Below are positions 49,567 through 60,095 of a DNA stretch of 64,000 nt, in pieces. Position 1 is the stretch's first letter. Each line of letters starts with the position of its first letter. This stretch comes from Streptomyces sclerotialus (lineage in GTDB: Bacteria; Actinomycetota; Actinomycetes; Streptomycetales; Streptomycetaceae): contig JODX01000005.1 of NCBI GenBank assembly GCA_000719105.1, forward strand, positions 124,001 to 188,000, in the 5' to 3' direction. Position numbers and translations under genes: made by a program. The notes beneath the pieces were generated by a model that searched no databases, was not told the origin of the DNA, and saw only the letters and a list, made by a program, of their open reading frames with translations.

Positions 49567-52179
49567 TCAGACGTTCACCGACGCACCGGACGAACCGCCG
49601 CCGCCCTGCGTGGCACTGGCCGAGCCGGTGACGGTCGCCGGGGCGCCGGAGACGGGACCGGTGGCGGTCGGAACGCCCGCCGAGTCGCTGGTCTGCGGCG
49701 GGGGCGTGTCCTCCGGCTCCGACTCGTCCGGGGTCGACGGGTCGGGATCCGGGTCCGGCGGGGTCGACGGGTTCGTGGGCGGATCGTCGGGCTCCTCCGA
49801 GCCCGGTCCGGTCTCCGGCGGCGTCGACGGCTTCCCGGAATCGGACGGCTTCTTGGTGGGCGACTTCGACGGGGACTTCGTGGGGTCGTCGTCGTCCGGC
49901 TTCTTCGTACCGCCCGGCTCGTCCGACGGTTCGGCGCTGCCGGTCGGCGTCGGGTCGTCGTCCGTGCCGAAGGTGCCGTCGGGCCCCGGGTCCGTGGGAG
50001 TGCTCACGGCGCCCGGGCTCTCGTCGGAGTCCTTCTTCACGCTCTCCGCGTTCAGTCCGTCGTCCTCGGCGCCGGCGCTGGCCGACGGATCGACCCCGAC
50101 CCGCTCGGCCGGGGCGTTCCCGCCGCCGTCGGAGGTGGCACCCAGCGTCACCACGGTGCCGAGCACGGCGGCGAGCAGCGCGCCGGCGCCCGCCGCCACC
50201 AGGTTCCGCCGGGTGCCGCTGACCAGACGGCCCTTGATCCCGCTGCCCTTGGCGGGGGTGGCGGCGGCGCGGTGGGTGACCACCGTCGAGGGGTCGTCGC
50301 CCCCGGGCACGGGCGGCGGGTACGCCGCGGCCAGGCCGGCCGGAACGCCGCCGGGAGGCGACGCCGACTCCTCGTGCCGGGCGTCCGGCACCTCCTCCCC
50401 CGCCGCCGTGCGACCGCCGGGCGGGGCGGCCCCGGAGCGGTCGGCGACCAGGGCGAGTGCGCGACGGCCGGCGACCGTGCCGCGCTTGTCGGCGAGGGCG
50501 CCGCGCAGCCCGATGGACGTCTCCAGTTCGGCGCGGGACCGGTCCAGCTGCCCGGTGCAGAGCGCGAGGATGCCCAGCTCGTGGTGGAAGTAGGCCTGTT
50601 CGCCCACCTCCCCGGCGAGCCGGGACGCCTCGGCGCCGGACCTGAGCGCCCGTTCCCAGGCCCCCCAGTCCAGTCCTGCGGCGAACGCGGGCGCGGCCTG
50701 CCGGGCCAGCCGCACGGCGGCGCTCTCCTCGTCCTCCCCCGGAGGTGTCGTCACGGGCACCAGCACGGTCAGTGCGGTGAGCACGGCGTCCGCCTCGGCC
50801 ACGACCCGGTCGGGGGTGACCGAGGGGTGCCCGGCCCACCAGGAGTAGTGCTGGGCGACGGTGACGGCACGCTCCTCGGCGCCGTCGGCGTACCCGGCGG
50901 CCACCAGCTGGTCCCGCACTCCGGACGCGAGCCGGTAGCGGGCGCCGACCGGGGTGACCAGCGCACTGTTCACCAGTTCGGCGAGGGCGGCGTCCGCGTG
51001 GGTGTCCCCCACCAGCGCGGGCAGATGCGCCTGGTGGGGCACCTCGCCGCCGAGCGCGACGGCGAAGCGCAGCGTCTCGCGCGCCGACGCGCTCAGCCGG
51101 GAGGCGAGCAGCGCGGCGGGCGCGGCACCCTCGGCGAGCGACGGCAGGGGCGGGTCGCCGCCGTCCGCGGTGGCGCCGACGGGTACCGCAAGGACACCGT
51201 CCCGGTCGGCCGACGGATCGAGCCGGGAGTTCGGCGCCCCTTCGAAGACACCGATGTCGTCGAAGGCGTCCGCGTCGGCGCGCATCCGGTCCCGCTGCCG
51301 CAGCAGCGCCCCGGCCTGCATGAACCTCAGCGGCAGGCCCTCGGACTCGAACCAGAGGTCGCCCGCCCAGGTGGTCTCCTCCTCGGTGAGCACCCGGCCG
51401 ACGGCACGTTCCAGCAGAGCCCGGCCGCCGTCACGGTCGAGTCCGTTCAGGAACACCTCTTCGAGGAGCGAGTCCGCGGACGGCGCGGGCACGTCCGGCG
51501 TGGCGGCGATCAGGAGCGCGCACTCGGGCGTCGCGTCGAGCAGTTCGTCGAGCGCGGCGCCGCCGAACTCCACGTCGTCCAGGACGACGACCGCGCCGAT
51601 CTCCCGGACGTGCTCGAGGAGCTCCTCCTGCGACGGCCGGTGGAGCGGCGCCCTGAAGACGGAGGCGAAGAGCTCGTACAGCAGGTCCGTGGGGGTGCGC
51701 CGGTGGCCGGAGAGCCGGACGACGCCGTCGGGGGCGAGGTCCGCGCAGTCCTCGGCCACCAGGTCGAGGAGTGCCGTGCGGCCGGAGCCCGAGGGACCGG
51801 TGAGACGGACGGAGCGGCCGCGCGCGAGGAGCCGTACGAGCCGCTCGCGCTCCTCCTGGCGCTGCAGGAGCGGCAGCCGGGGCCGGGCGGGACCGGCCGG
51901 GGTGGGCGGCCGGGCGGCACGGTCCGCCTCGGCGCGCTCGTCGGCCGGGTACTTCTCGGGCCGGCCGGGGCGCTCCCCGGGCGGGCAGTTCTCGATCTCG
52001 CTGCCGTCGACGGGGTTCACGGTGAGCAGGAAGTCGCCCGTGACGACCTGGACGGTGCGCGCGAGCGCCGGAGCATGCTGGCCGAAATCAGACGTCAGGG
52101 CGTCGCGTGGCGGGCGCGGGCGTGGTGCCCGGCCGTCGTCGTGTCCGTACTCTTCGGGTCCGCGGTTCATCGAGTCCAT
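49567..52179 (-). CDS. Membrane-anchored STAND/AAA-like ATPase with disordered surface tail
   Basis: 870 aa from ATG 52179 (gcgaggacct upstream; ATG 52170 is an alternative). After a disordered N-terminus comes an ATPase domain (about residues 100-330) with Walker A LTGPSGSGRTALLDLV and Walker B AVVVLDDVEFGG. A helical region (about 370-640) has TPR-like features (ELGILALCTGQLDRSRAELE). One membrane helix (LVAAGAGALLAAVLGTVVTL, about 690-710) is followed by about 160 residues of Asp/Pro/Ser/Thr/Lys repeats, presumably outside. This layout suggests a signalling or regulatory ATPase that probes the cell wall. No function is known to me. Confidence 0.75.
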   Translation of the reverse strand: MDSMNRGPEEYGHDDGRAPRPRPPRDALTSDFGQHAPALARTVQVVTGDFLLTVNPVDGSEIENCPPGERPGRPEKYPADERAEADRAARPPTPAGPARPRLPLLQRQEERERLVRLLARGRSVRLTGPSGSGRTALLDLVAEDCADLAPDGVVRLSGHRRTPTDLLYELFASVFRAPLHRPSQEELLEHVREIGAVVVLDDVEFGGAALDELLDATPECALLIAATPDVPAPSADSLLEEVFLNGLDRDGGRALLERAVGRVLTEEETTWAGDLWFESEGLPLRFMQAGALLRQRDRMRADADAFDDIGVFEGAPNSRLDPSADRDGVLAVPVGATADGGDPPLPSLAEGAAPAALLASRLSASARETLRFAVALGGEVPHQAHLPALVGDTHADAALAELVNSALVTPVGARYRLASGVRDQLVAAGYADGAEERAVTVAQHYSWWAGHPSVTPDRVVAEADAVLTALTVLVPVTTPPGEDEESAAVRLARQAAPAFAAGLDWGAWERALRSGAEASRLAGEVGEQAYFHHELGILALCTGQLDRSRAELETSIGLRGALADKRGTVAGRRALALVADRSGAAPPGGRTAAGEEVPDARHEESASPPGGVPAGLAAAYPPPVPGGDDPSTVVTHRAAATPAKGSGIKGRLVSGTRRNLVAAGAGALLAAVLGTVVTLGATSDGGGNAPAERVGVDPSASAGAEDDGLNAESVKKDSDESPGAVSTPTDPGPDGTFGTDDDPTPTGSAEPSDEPGGTKKPDDDDPTKSPSKSPTKKPSDSGKPSTPPETGPGSEEPDDPPTNPSTPPDPDPDPSTPDESEPEDTPPPQTSDSAGVPTATGPVSGAPATVTGSASATQGGGGSSGASVNV

Positions 52180-52522
52180 AGGTCCTCGCCCCCCATAAGC
52201 GTCGTGTGCCTCTTCAGCCCCTCCCGGCCGTGCCGCACACCACGCTGTCGCTTCTGGCCCGGTGCCCACCCGAGGGTCGTCAGGCGGCAGGCAGCCGCAC
52301 CCTAAACCTTGGCTCAGTATCCCTGACCAGCCGGGGTACCGCGCCGCCCGAGACGTCACAGTCTCATGAGGATTGCGCGCGTGATGCGCCCTGCTCCCGA
52401 GTCGTCCGGGTGTCCCGCGTCCAGGGAGTCACACAGGGTCCGTACGTGCCGTTCCGTACGTCTGTTCACTCGCGGCCCTCCCGGCCCGCGGTGTACCGGA
52501 GCGTCCCGGCAGTGGTCCGTGG
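52180..52522. other. Gap between the STAS and ATPase genes
   Basis: 343 bases without a convincing gene. On the minus strand TAGGGT (52299-52304) could be the -10 of the ATPase gene, with a leader of about 115 bases, but no good -35 is present. A cgtac-based imperfect repeat lies near 52440-52470. Nothing else is seen. Confidence 0.35.
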
Positions 52523-52846
52523 TCACACGCGGGGCAGCGACTCCACCCCGATACCGCCCTCGACGGCCAGGATCCGGTGCAGCCGGGTGGCCACCAGCAG
52601 CCGCTGCATCTGCGGCGGTACGTCGCGCAGCACCAGCCGCCGTCCGCACCGCCCCGCCCGCCGGTGGACGCCCATGATCACGCCGAGTCCGGTGGCGTCC
52701 CAGGAATCCAGCTCTGACAGATCGAGCACCAGGTCGCCGACTCCGTCGTCGACGGCCGAGTGCAGGACCGTACGGGCGTCCGCCGCGCTGCGTACGTCGA
52801 GGCGGCCCCCGACGACCAGCTCGGCGTGGTCGCCCCTGATGTACAT
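52523..52846 (-). CDS. STAS-domain anti-sigma-factor antagonist
   Basis: 107 aa, ATG with ggggagc upstream. STAS fold: ELVVGGRLDVRSAADARTVL, DLVLDLSELDSWDATGLGVI, and QMQRLLVATRLHRILAVEGG. The phosphorylation position in DSSGLG-type motifs is here Thr (DATGLG), which anti-sigma kinases can still modify. It probably sequesters an anti-sigma kinase, but no such kinase or sigma gene is adjacent. It may instead act with the neighbouring ATPase. Confidence 0.85.
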   Translation of the reverse strand: MYIRGDHAELVVGGRLDVRSAADARTVLHSAVDDGVGDLVLDLSELDSWDATGLGVIMGVHRRAGRCGRRLVLRDVPPQMQRLLVATRLHRILAVEGGIGVESLPRV

Positions 52847-53073
52847 ATGCGCTCCCCGCGAGTGGGTCTCGTACGCCGGTCGTATCCCGGGACACCGGCC
52901 GCTGTCCGTCACAGCGGCCGGTGTCCGGCTCACGCCGGTCGTGGTCCGGTGACGCAACCTCTGACGGATCAGGAACCCCAGAGGTTGCCGTCTTTGGGCG
53001 AACCGATACCTGATTCACCTCAAGGTGTGAAACCTGATGTGGTTCTGGCGCTTCACCTGGCGTCGGTGCCGGG

Positions 53074-53922
53074 TCAGTGCTTGTAGAAGCCCTGCCCGCT
53101 CTTGCGGCCGATGTCACCGGCGTCCACCATCCGGCGCATCAGCTCCGGCGGGGCGAACTTCTCGTCCTGCGACTCGGTGTAGATGTTGCTCGTGGCGTGC
53201 AGCAGGACGTCGATGCCGGTGAGGTCGGCGGTGGCCAGGGGTCCCATGGCGTGCCCGAAGCCCAGCTTGCAGGCGAGGTCGATGTCCTCGGCGCTGGCCA
53301 CGCCCGACTCATGGAGCTTCGCGGCCTCGACGACGAGGGCGGAGATGAGCCGGGTGGTGACGAAGCCGGCCACGTCACGGTTGACGACGATGCAGGTCTT
53401 GCCCACGGACTCGGCGAAGTCCCGCGCGGTGGCGAGGGTCTCGTCGCTGGTCTTGTAGCCGCGGACGAGCTCGCAGAGCTGCATCATCGGTACGGGCGAG
53501 AAGAAGTGGGTGCCCACGACGCGCTCCGGGCGACCGGTGACCGCCGCGATCTTGGTGATCGGAATGGCGGAGGTGTTGGAGGCGAGCACGGTCTCGTCCC
53601 GGACGAGCTTGTCGAGCTCCCGGAAGATCTCGTGCTTGACCTCCAGCTTCTCGAAGACGGCCTCGACCACGACGTCCGCGTCGGCGGCGGCGTCGAGGTC
53701 GGTGGTCGTGGTGATGCGCGCGAGCGCCGCCTCCGCGTCCGCCCCGTCCAGCTTCCCCTTGGCGACGAACCTGTCGTACGACGCCTTGATGCCGTCGGTG
53801 CCCCGGGTCAGCGCTTCGTCGGTGACATCGCGCAGGACGACGTCCCAGCCCGCCTGCGCGGATACCTGGGCGATGCCGGATCCCATGAGACCGGCTCCGA
53901 TGACGGCGAGCTTCCGTGCCAC
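53074..53922 (-). CDS. hbd: 3-hydroxybutyryl-CoA dehydrogenase
   Basis: 282 aa, GTG start with aggga upstream. N-terminal Rossmann NAD-binding domain (KLAVIGAGLMGSGIAQVSAQ), VVEAVFEKLEVKHEIFRELD, then the catalytic His region VVGTHFFSPVPMMQLCELVR and the helical dimer domain (VVNRDVAGFVTTRLISALVV, GFGHAMGPLATADLTGIDVL). It interconverts acetoacetyl-CoA and 3-hydroxybutyryl-CoA, probably with the thiolase encoded at 35 kb, leading to crotonyl- and butyryl-CoA. It is divergent from the PduO-type gene. Confidence 0.93.
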   Translation of the reverse strand: MARKLAVIGAGLMGSGIAQVSAQAGWDVVLRDVTDEALTRGTDGIKASYDRFVAKGKLDGADAEAALARITTTTDLDAAADADVVVEAVFEKLEVKHEIFRELDKLVRDETVLASNTSAIPITKIAAVTGRPERVVGTHFFSPVPMMQLCELVRGYKTSDETLATARDFAESVGKTCIVVNRDVAGFVTTRLISALVVEAAKLHESGVASAEDIDLACKLGFGHAMGPLATADLTGIDVLLHATSNIYTESQDEKFAPPELMRRMVDAGDIGRKSGQGFYKH

Positions 53923-54189
53923 TGTGCGACTCCCTGGTACACGCTGTCGGCGTACTGCCTCTGTACTGTCCGGTAGTTGTCTCTTCGGCGGACACTAGCG
54001 CTCGTGGGCGGCTGTGTGACCGGTAAGTAATGCGCGTCACGTCTCACATGACGGACATCACACCGGCGGGAGCCATCCCTTCGCTCGTACGGCGTAGTTG
54101 ACCGCCTCCCGGCCCAACAGCCCCAGTGCCCGGCGGGCCGGGGCGGGCCGCGGTCTTCCGTCCGTCCGGAGCGTAACTACGCTGGCCGC

Positions 54190-54762
54190 ATGGTCAATCT
54201 GACGCGCATCTACACGAGGACCGGCGACAAGGGCACCACGAACCTCGGTGACATGAGCCGGGTGCCCAAGACCGATCTGCGGATCTCCGCGTACGCCGAC
54301 GCCAACGAGGCCAACGCGGTCATCGGCACGGCGGTCGCGCTGGGCGGGCTGGAGGAGGAGGTCGTCGAGGTCCTCACCCGGGTGCAGAACGACCTGTTCG
54401 ACGTGGGGGCCGATCTGTCGACCCCGGTCGTGGAACACCCGGAGTTCCCGCCGCTGCGCGTCGAGCAGTTCTACGTCGACAGGCTGGAGGCGGACTGCGA
54501 CCGCTTCAACGAGCGACTGGAGAAGCTGCGCTCCTTCATCCTCCCCGGCGGTACGCCCGGTGCGGCCCTGCTGCACCAGGCGTGCACGGTCGTCCGGCGG
54601 GCGGAGCGCTCGACGTGGGCGGCGCTGGAGGTGCACGGGGACACCATGAACCCCCTGACCGCGACATACCTCAACCGGCTGTCGGACCTGCTGTTCATCC
54701 TGGCCCGCACGGCCAACAAGGAGACCGGGGACGTGCTGTGGGTGCCGGGCGGGAAGCGCTGA
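54190..54762 (+). CDS. pduO: PduO-type cob(I)alamin adenosyltransferase
   Basis: 190 aa. The ATP-binding N-terminus is RIYTRTGDKGTTNLGDMSRV; the C-terminal core has ILPGGTPGAALLHQACTVVR and RRAERSTWAALEVHG, where Arg and Asp/Glu line the active site. It makes adenosylcobalamin from cob(I)alamin and ATP and hands it to B12-dependent mutases, including the IcmA and methylmalonyl-CoA enzymes suggested by other genes here. No clear ribosome site is seen; TAACTA lies 10 bases upstream. Confidence 0.93.
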   Translation: MVNLTRIYTRTGDKGTTNLGDMSRVPKTDLRISAYADANEANAVIGTAVALGGLEEEVVEVLTRVQNDLFDVGADLSTPVVEHPEFPPLRVEQFYVDRLEADCDRFNERLEKLRSFILPGGTPGAALLHQACTVVRRAERSTWAALEVHGDTMNPLTATYLNRLSDLLFILARTANKETGDVLWVPGGKR

Positions 54763-54767
54763 GCCCC

Positions 54768-54965
54768 CTACCGGCCCCCGGCCGCCGTCCGAGCCGACTG
54801 GTACAGCCCCGTCGCGACGAGCGCGCCCCCGACGCACATCATCACCACGCCCACCTTCGTCAGGGTGATCACCGGGATCTCCACGTCCCCGGTGAACAGC
54901 CACAGGACCAGACCGATCACGAAAGTGACCACTCCGTCCAGGAGGTTCCTGGTCGACCGGCTCAT
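54768..54965 (-). CDS. Small two-helix membrane protein
   Basis: 65 aa, ATG overlapping the stop of the upstream membrane gene (ATGA), with aaggag upstream. Two hydrophobic helices (about residues 9-27 GVVTFVIGLVLWLF and 34-55 LTKVGVVMMCVGGALVATGL) are joined by a short acidic turn (TGDVEIP). It may belong to the DUF5708 family, a weak recollection. Probably forms a unit with the 193-aa membrane protein. Function unknown. Confidence 0.7.
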   Translation of the reverse strand: MSRSTRNLLDGVVTFVIGLVLWLFTGDVEIPVITLTKVGVVMMCVGGALVATGLYQSARTAAGGR

Positions 54966-55543
54966 CGGTGCGCACTCTCCTTCCGCGGCATCGGCTGTTC
55001 CCTCTCCTGCTGCGGCGCCTTCTTGGGGAAGACCACGTACGCGAGCGCGAACAGCCCGTGGAAGAACGCCACCCGCCACGCCCCGTACATCCAGCTCTCC
55101 AGGGACGTCGTACGGCTCGGGTCGTCGACGTACCACCTCGCGATCAGCAGCAGGCCCGTCGCGACGGCCGCGCCGAGGAGCGTGCCCAGCCACACCGTGC
55201 CCTCGTGCCGGGCGCGCGCCATGCCGTAGCGGGGCGGCCCGGCGGGCTTCGGGGCGCCGCCGAGGCGGTGGGCCGCGTGGCCGTCCAGCCACTTCACCGT
55301 GCGGTGGCCGTGGCCGACGGTGTAGCCGATGTAGAGCGCGGCCAGCCCGTGCTCCCAGCTCGGAGTGGCGCCGTTCTTCAGGTCGATCGCCGTCGCGACC
55401 AGCAGGACGACCTCCAGCAGCGGCTCGCACAACAGCAGCGCCAGGCCCGTGCGCGGCATCCGCAGCAGGTAGCGCACGGCCAGCCCCGCGGCCAGCAGCA
55501 CCCAGAAGCCGACCTCGCAGACGATGATCAGCGTGACGATCAC
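54962..55543 (-). CDS. Conserved membrane protein
   Basis: 193 aa, GTG start with gagagg upstream. About five helices: VTLIIVCEVGFWVLLAAGLA, LALLLCEPLLEVVLLVATAI, HGLAALYIGYTVGHGHRTVK, VWLGTLLGAAVATGLLLIAR and AFFHGLFALAYVVFPKKA. A polar loop with several His (GYTVGHGHRTVKWLDGHAAH) lies mid-protein. It is cotranscribed with the 65-aa membrane protein and divergent from chiS. Function unknown. Confidence 0.7.
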   Translation of the reverse strand: MIVTLIIVCEVGFWVLLAAGLAVRYLLRMPRTGLALLLCEPLLEVVLLVATAIDLKNGATPSWEHGLAALYIGYTVGHGHRTVKWLDGHAAHRLGGAPKPAGPPRYGMARARHEGTVWLGTLLGAAVATGLLLIARWYVDDPSRTTSLESWMYGAWRVAFFHGLFALAYVVFPKKAPQQEREQPMPRKESAHR

Positions 55544-55696
55544 GGCTCGCTCCTCTCGGTCACCCTTCCAGGCTCCCGTTCCGGGGGCCCGAGATCATCG
55601 TCGTCGATGACGAACCCGAGATACATCGAAAGATGCAGTCCCGGACCCTTCCCCGGGATCAGGCGGCGGCCGTCCGCGGCGTGTTGGATGGGTGCC

Positions 55697-56941
55697 ATGG
55701 CCGTCACGCTTCCCCGTCCGCACCGCCTCGACGTGGGCATCGCGCTGGGCAGTCTGCTCGGCGGGATCCTGCTGCTGGGTGTCGGCCTGGGCGTGCGGCC
55801 GAAGGACGACCCGATCGTGCTGTGGCCGGGCCCCTGGGCCGTCCTCGTTCCGATGGCCGTGCTGGCCGGCTGTGAGCTGCTGCGCCGGGCCGCCCCGCGC
55901 ACGGCACTGCTGACCGGCGTCGTCGCGCTGACCGCGGACACGCTCACGCAGGGCAGCCTGGCCTCGCTGGTGATGTTCACCGACGTCGTCTACGCGGCCG
56001 TGCTGTACGGCACACCGGCCTCGGCCCGCCGCATCCCGTGGATCAGCGCACTGCTCACGGTGATCGCGACGGTGGTGTCGTTCGCGGTGTGGCGGGAGCC
56101 GGAGACGCTGCTGATCGGCGTGATGGTCGGCGTGGTGGCCTTCGCCCCCGCGTCCACCGGCCTCATCGTGCGCAACCACCGCGACGCGGCCGAGGCCGCC
56201 CGGCTGCGTGCCGAGCAGACCGCGCTGCTCGCCGAGATGGACCGTACGCAGGCCGTCACCGCCGAGCGCGCGAGGATGGCCCGCGAGCTGCACGACATGG
56301 TGGCGAACCACCTGTCCGCGATCGCCATCCACGCAACGGCGGCCCAGTCCCTCGACGACCCGGAGACCACCCGCCAGGCCCTCGGCGTCATCCGCGAGAA
56401 CAGCGTCGAAGGGCTCGCCGAGATGCGCCGCCTCATCGGCATCCTGCGGGACGACAGCGGGGACCTGGGGCCCTCCCCCGAGCTCTCGACTCCGCTCGAG
56501 CAGGGAGGTGCCCCCATCGCACCCACGCTGGACGGACTGGGCGCGCTGGTCGAGGGCGCCCGCGCCAACGGCCTCGACGTGACGCTCGACGCCTCCCCGG
56601 GCGACCGGCTGCCCGCCCCGGTGGAGCTGGCCGCGTACCGCATCGTGCAGGAGTCCCTCACCAACGCCCTCAAGCACGCCTGCCCCGGGCGGGTCACGGT
56701 GACCCTGACCCGCCGTGACGACCGCCTCGACATCGCCGTGGCCAGCCCGTACGGCGACCGCGACGGGCCCCGAGCCCCCGGCTCGGGCGCGGGTCTCGTC
56801 GGTATGCGGGAGCGGACCGCCCTGCTGGACGGCACCTTCGAGGCCGGCCCCGAGAGTTCACCGGTCGTCGCCGACGGGAAGATCTGGGCCGTCCGCGCTT
56901 CCCTCCCCACCACCCCGCACCCGCAAGGAGAAACCGAATGA
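55697..56941 (+). CDS. chiS: Sensor histidine kinase ChiS (NarL-type partner)
   Basis: 414 aa (ATG 55697 after ggatggg; ATG 55688 is possible). Four to five N-terminal helices without a large sensor loop, then a HisKA_3 domain with phospho-His in MARELHDMVANHLSAI and a HATPase domain with ELAAYRIVQESLTNALKHAC and GSGAGLVGMRERTALLDG. Upstream of chiR and the chitinase gene, it matches the S. coelicolor chiS-chiR-chiC arrangement. Residues about 257-273 (LGPSPELSTPLEQGGAPI) are an in-frame insertion made by a 51-base palindromic repeat between the two kinase domains. Confidence 0.88.
   Translation: MAVTLPRPHRLDVGIALGSLLGGILLLGVGLGVRPKDDPIVLWPGPWAVLVPMAVLAGCELLRRAAPRTALLTGVVALTADTLTQGSLASLVMFTDVVYAAVLYGTPASARRIPWISALLTVIATVVSFAVWREPETLLIGVMVGVVAFAPASTGLIVRNHRDAAEAARLRAEQTALLAEMDRTQAVTAERARMARELHDMVANHLSAIAIHATAAQSLDDPETTRQALGVIRENSVEGLAEMRRLIGILRDDSGDLGPSPELSTPLEQGGAPIAPTLDGLGALVEGARANGLDVTLDASPGDRLPAPVELAAYRIVQESLTNALKHACPGRVTVTLTRRDDRLDIAVASPYGDRDGPRAPGSGAGLVGMRERTALLDGTFEAGPESSPVVADGKIWAVRASLPTTPHPQGETE
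56466..56516 (+). repeat. 51-base palindromic repeat inserted in frame in chiS
   Basis: An imperfect inverted repeat runs from tggggccctccc through a central gagctctcgactccgctcgag to gggaggtgccccca. The ends mirror one another with two extra bases on one side. It resembles dispersed palindromic units of Streptomyces intergenic DNA. Here it is translated without breaking the frame. Confidence 0.6.
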
Positions 56942-57579
56942 TCCGCGTGCTCGTCGCCGAGGACCAGTCCGCCGTCCGCGCCGGGCTGGTCCTCATCCTG
57001 CGCAGCGCGCCCGACGTGGAGGTGGTCGGCGAGGCGGCCGACGGCGAGCAGGCGGTGGCGCTCGCCCGTGAGCTCCGGCCGGACCTGGTGCTGATGGACA
57101 TACAGATGCCGCGCCTGGACGGGGTGTCCGCCACCCGGCAGGTCGTCGCCGAGCACCTGGCCGACGTGCTCGTGCTGACCACCTTCGACCTCGACGAGTA
57201 CGTCTTCGGGGCGCTGCGGGCGGGCGCCTCCGGCTTCCTGCTCAAGAACACGGACGCGAAGGACCTCATCGCGGCCGTACGGACGGTCGCGCGCGGCGAG
57301 GGGCTGATCGCCCCGGCCGTCACCCGCCGGCTGATCGCCGAGTTCGCCGCGAAGCCCGTACGGGAGCCGGCCGCCGATCCGGCCGTGCTGGACTCCCTCA
57401 CCCGACGCGAACGCGAGGTGCTGTCCTGCCTCGGCGAGGGGCTGTCGAACGCGGAGATCGCGGACCGCCTCGACATGGCGGAGGCCACGGTGAAGACGCA
57501 CGTCAGCAGGCTGCTCGGCAAGCTGGAGCTGCGCAGCCGGGTACAAGCCGCGGTACTGGCACAGGAGTTGGGTATCTAG
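56938..57579 (+). CDS. chiR: Response regulator ChiR (NarL/LuxR family)
   Basis: 213 aa, ATG overlapping the chiS stop (ATGA) with aaggagaaac upstream. Receiver domain with VLVAEDQSAVRAG, phospho-Asp in DLVLMDIQMPRLDGV, LTTFDLDEY and FLLKNTDAKD. LuxR-type helix-turn-helix LTRREREVLSCLGEGLSNAE and ATVKTHVSRLLGKL. It probably activates the chitinase gene, which follows 130 bases later. S. coelicolor ChiR activates chiC. Confidence 0.9.
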   Translation: MIRVLVAEDQSAVRAGLVLILRSAPDVEVVGEAADGEQAVALARELRPDLVLMDIQMPRLDGVSATRQVVAEHLADVLVLTTFDLDEYVFGALRAGASGFLLKNTDAKDLIAAVRTVARGEGLIAPAVTRRLIAEFAAKPVREPAADPAVLDSLTRREREVLSCLGEGLSNAEIADRLDMAEATVKTHVSRLLGKLELRSRVQAAVLAQELGI

Positions 57580-57607
57580 GTGCCGCGGGGCAGCGACCGC
57601 GAGAGTA

Positions 57608-57650
57608 GTGGTCCAGACCTATTGACCGGTGGTACAGACCTTTCTATTCT
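57608..57650 (+). promoter_or_regulatory. chiC promoter with paired direct repeats
   Basis: GTGGTCCAGACCT (57608-57620) and GTGGTACAGACCT (57629-57641) are direct repeats with a 21-base period. They bracket a textbook promoter: TTGACC (57622-57627), 17-base spacer, TATTCT (57645-57650). Such repeats are known for Streptomyces chitinase promoters, and each unit also resembles the DasR palindrome ACTGGTCTAGACCAGT. ChiR and/or DasR binding here would contact the -35 and the spacer. Confidence 0.8.
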
Positions 57651-57709
57651 CGCGGCACCGTGGGCATGAGGCTCAGTCATGCCCCCACCCCCTGAAGAGG
57701 AGGCGCAGC

Positions 57710-59548
<1,839 letters not shown>

Positions 59549-59583
59549 CCGGCCCGATCAGCCCAACGAAGTAACAGAATCTC

Positions 59584-60039
59584 TCACGCCACGTTGACGC
59601 GCTGGCCGGGAGGTGCGGCCTCGAGCCACGCCAGGAACCCGGTCAGCGCGTCCTCGCTCATCGCCAGCTCCAGCCTGGTCCCCCGGTGCACACAGGCGAG
59701 GATCACGGCGTCGGAGAGCAGTGCGAGCTCCTCCTCGCCCTCGGGCGTACGGCGCCCGGCCACCTCGATCGCCGAGCGCTCCAGGACGCGGCGGGGGCGG
59801 GGGGCGTAGCTGAAGACACGGAACCACTCGATGCGGTCGCCGTTGTAACGGGCGACGCCGTAGCTCCAGCCCTTGCCGTTCTCGTCGCCCTTCTCGGGCT
59901 CCTTGGGGGCGTCCCACCGCAGACTGCAGTCGAAGGTGCCGCCGGAACGCTGGATCAGCCGGCGCCGCAGACCGAAGACGAAGAGTCCCACCACCACGAG
60001 CACGATGAGCAGGACGCACACAACCAGAGCGAGGACCAT
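59584..60039 (-). CDS. DUF2550 membrane-anchored protein
   Basis: 151 aa with gaggaggt upstream. One N-terminal membrane helix (residues 2-24, LALVVCVLLIVLVVVGLFVF), then a cytoplasmic domain of PH-like appearance: RSGGTFDCSLRWDAPKE, WSYGVARYNGDRIEWFRVFS, and GTRLELAMSEDALTGFLAWL at the end. DUF2550 genes usually sit at the end of the atp operon in actinobacteria, as here. The role is unknown. It is separated from atpC by a strong terminator, so it has its own transcript. Confidence 0.85.
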   Translation of the reverse strand: MVLALVVCVLLIVLVVVGLFVFGLRRRLIQRSGGTFDCSLRWDAPKEPEKGDENGKGWSYGVARYNGDRIEWFRVFSYAPRPRRVLERSAIEVAGRRTPEGEEELALLSDAVILACVHRGTRLELAMSEDALTGFLAWLEAAPPGQRVNVA

Positions 60040-60095
60040 CGTCTTCGACCTCCTCGTCTCCTAGGTAATGGAACGACAAAAACACCCACATCTGC

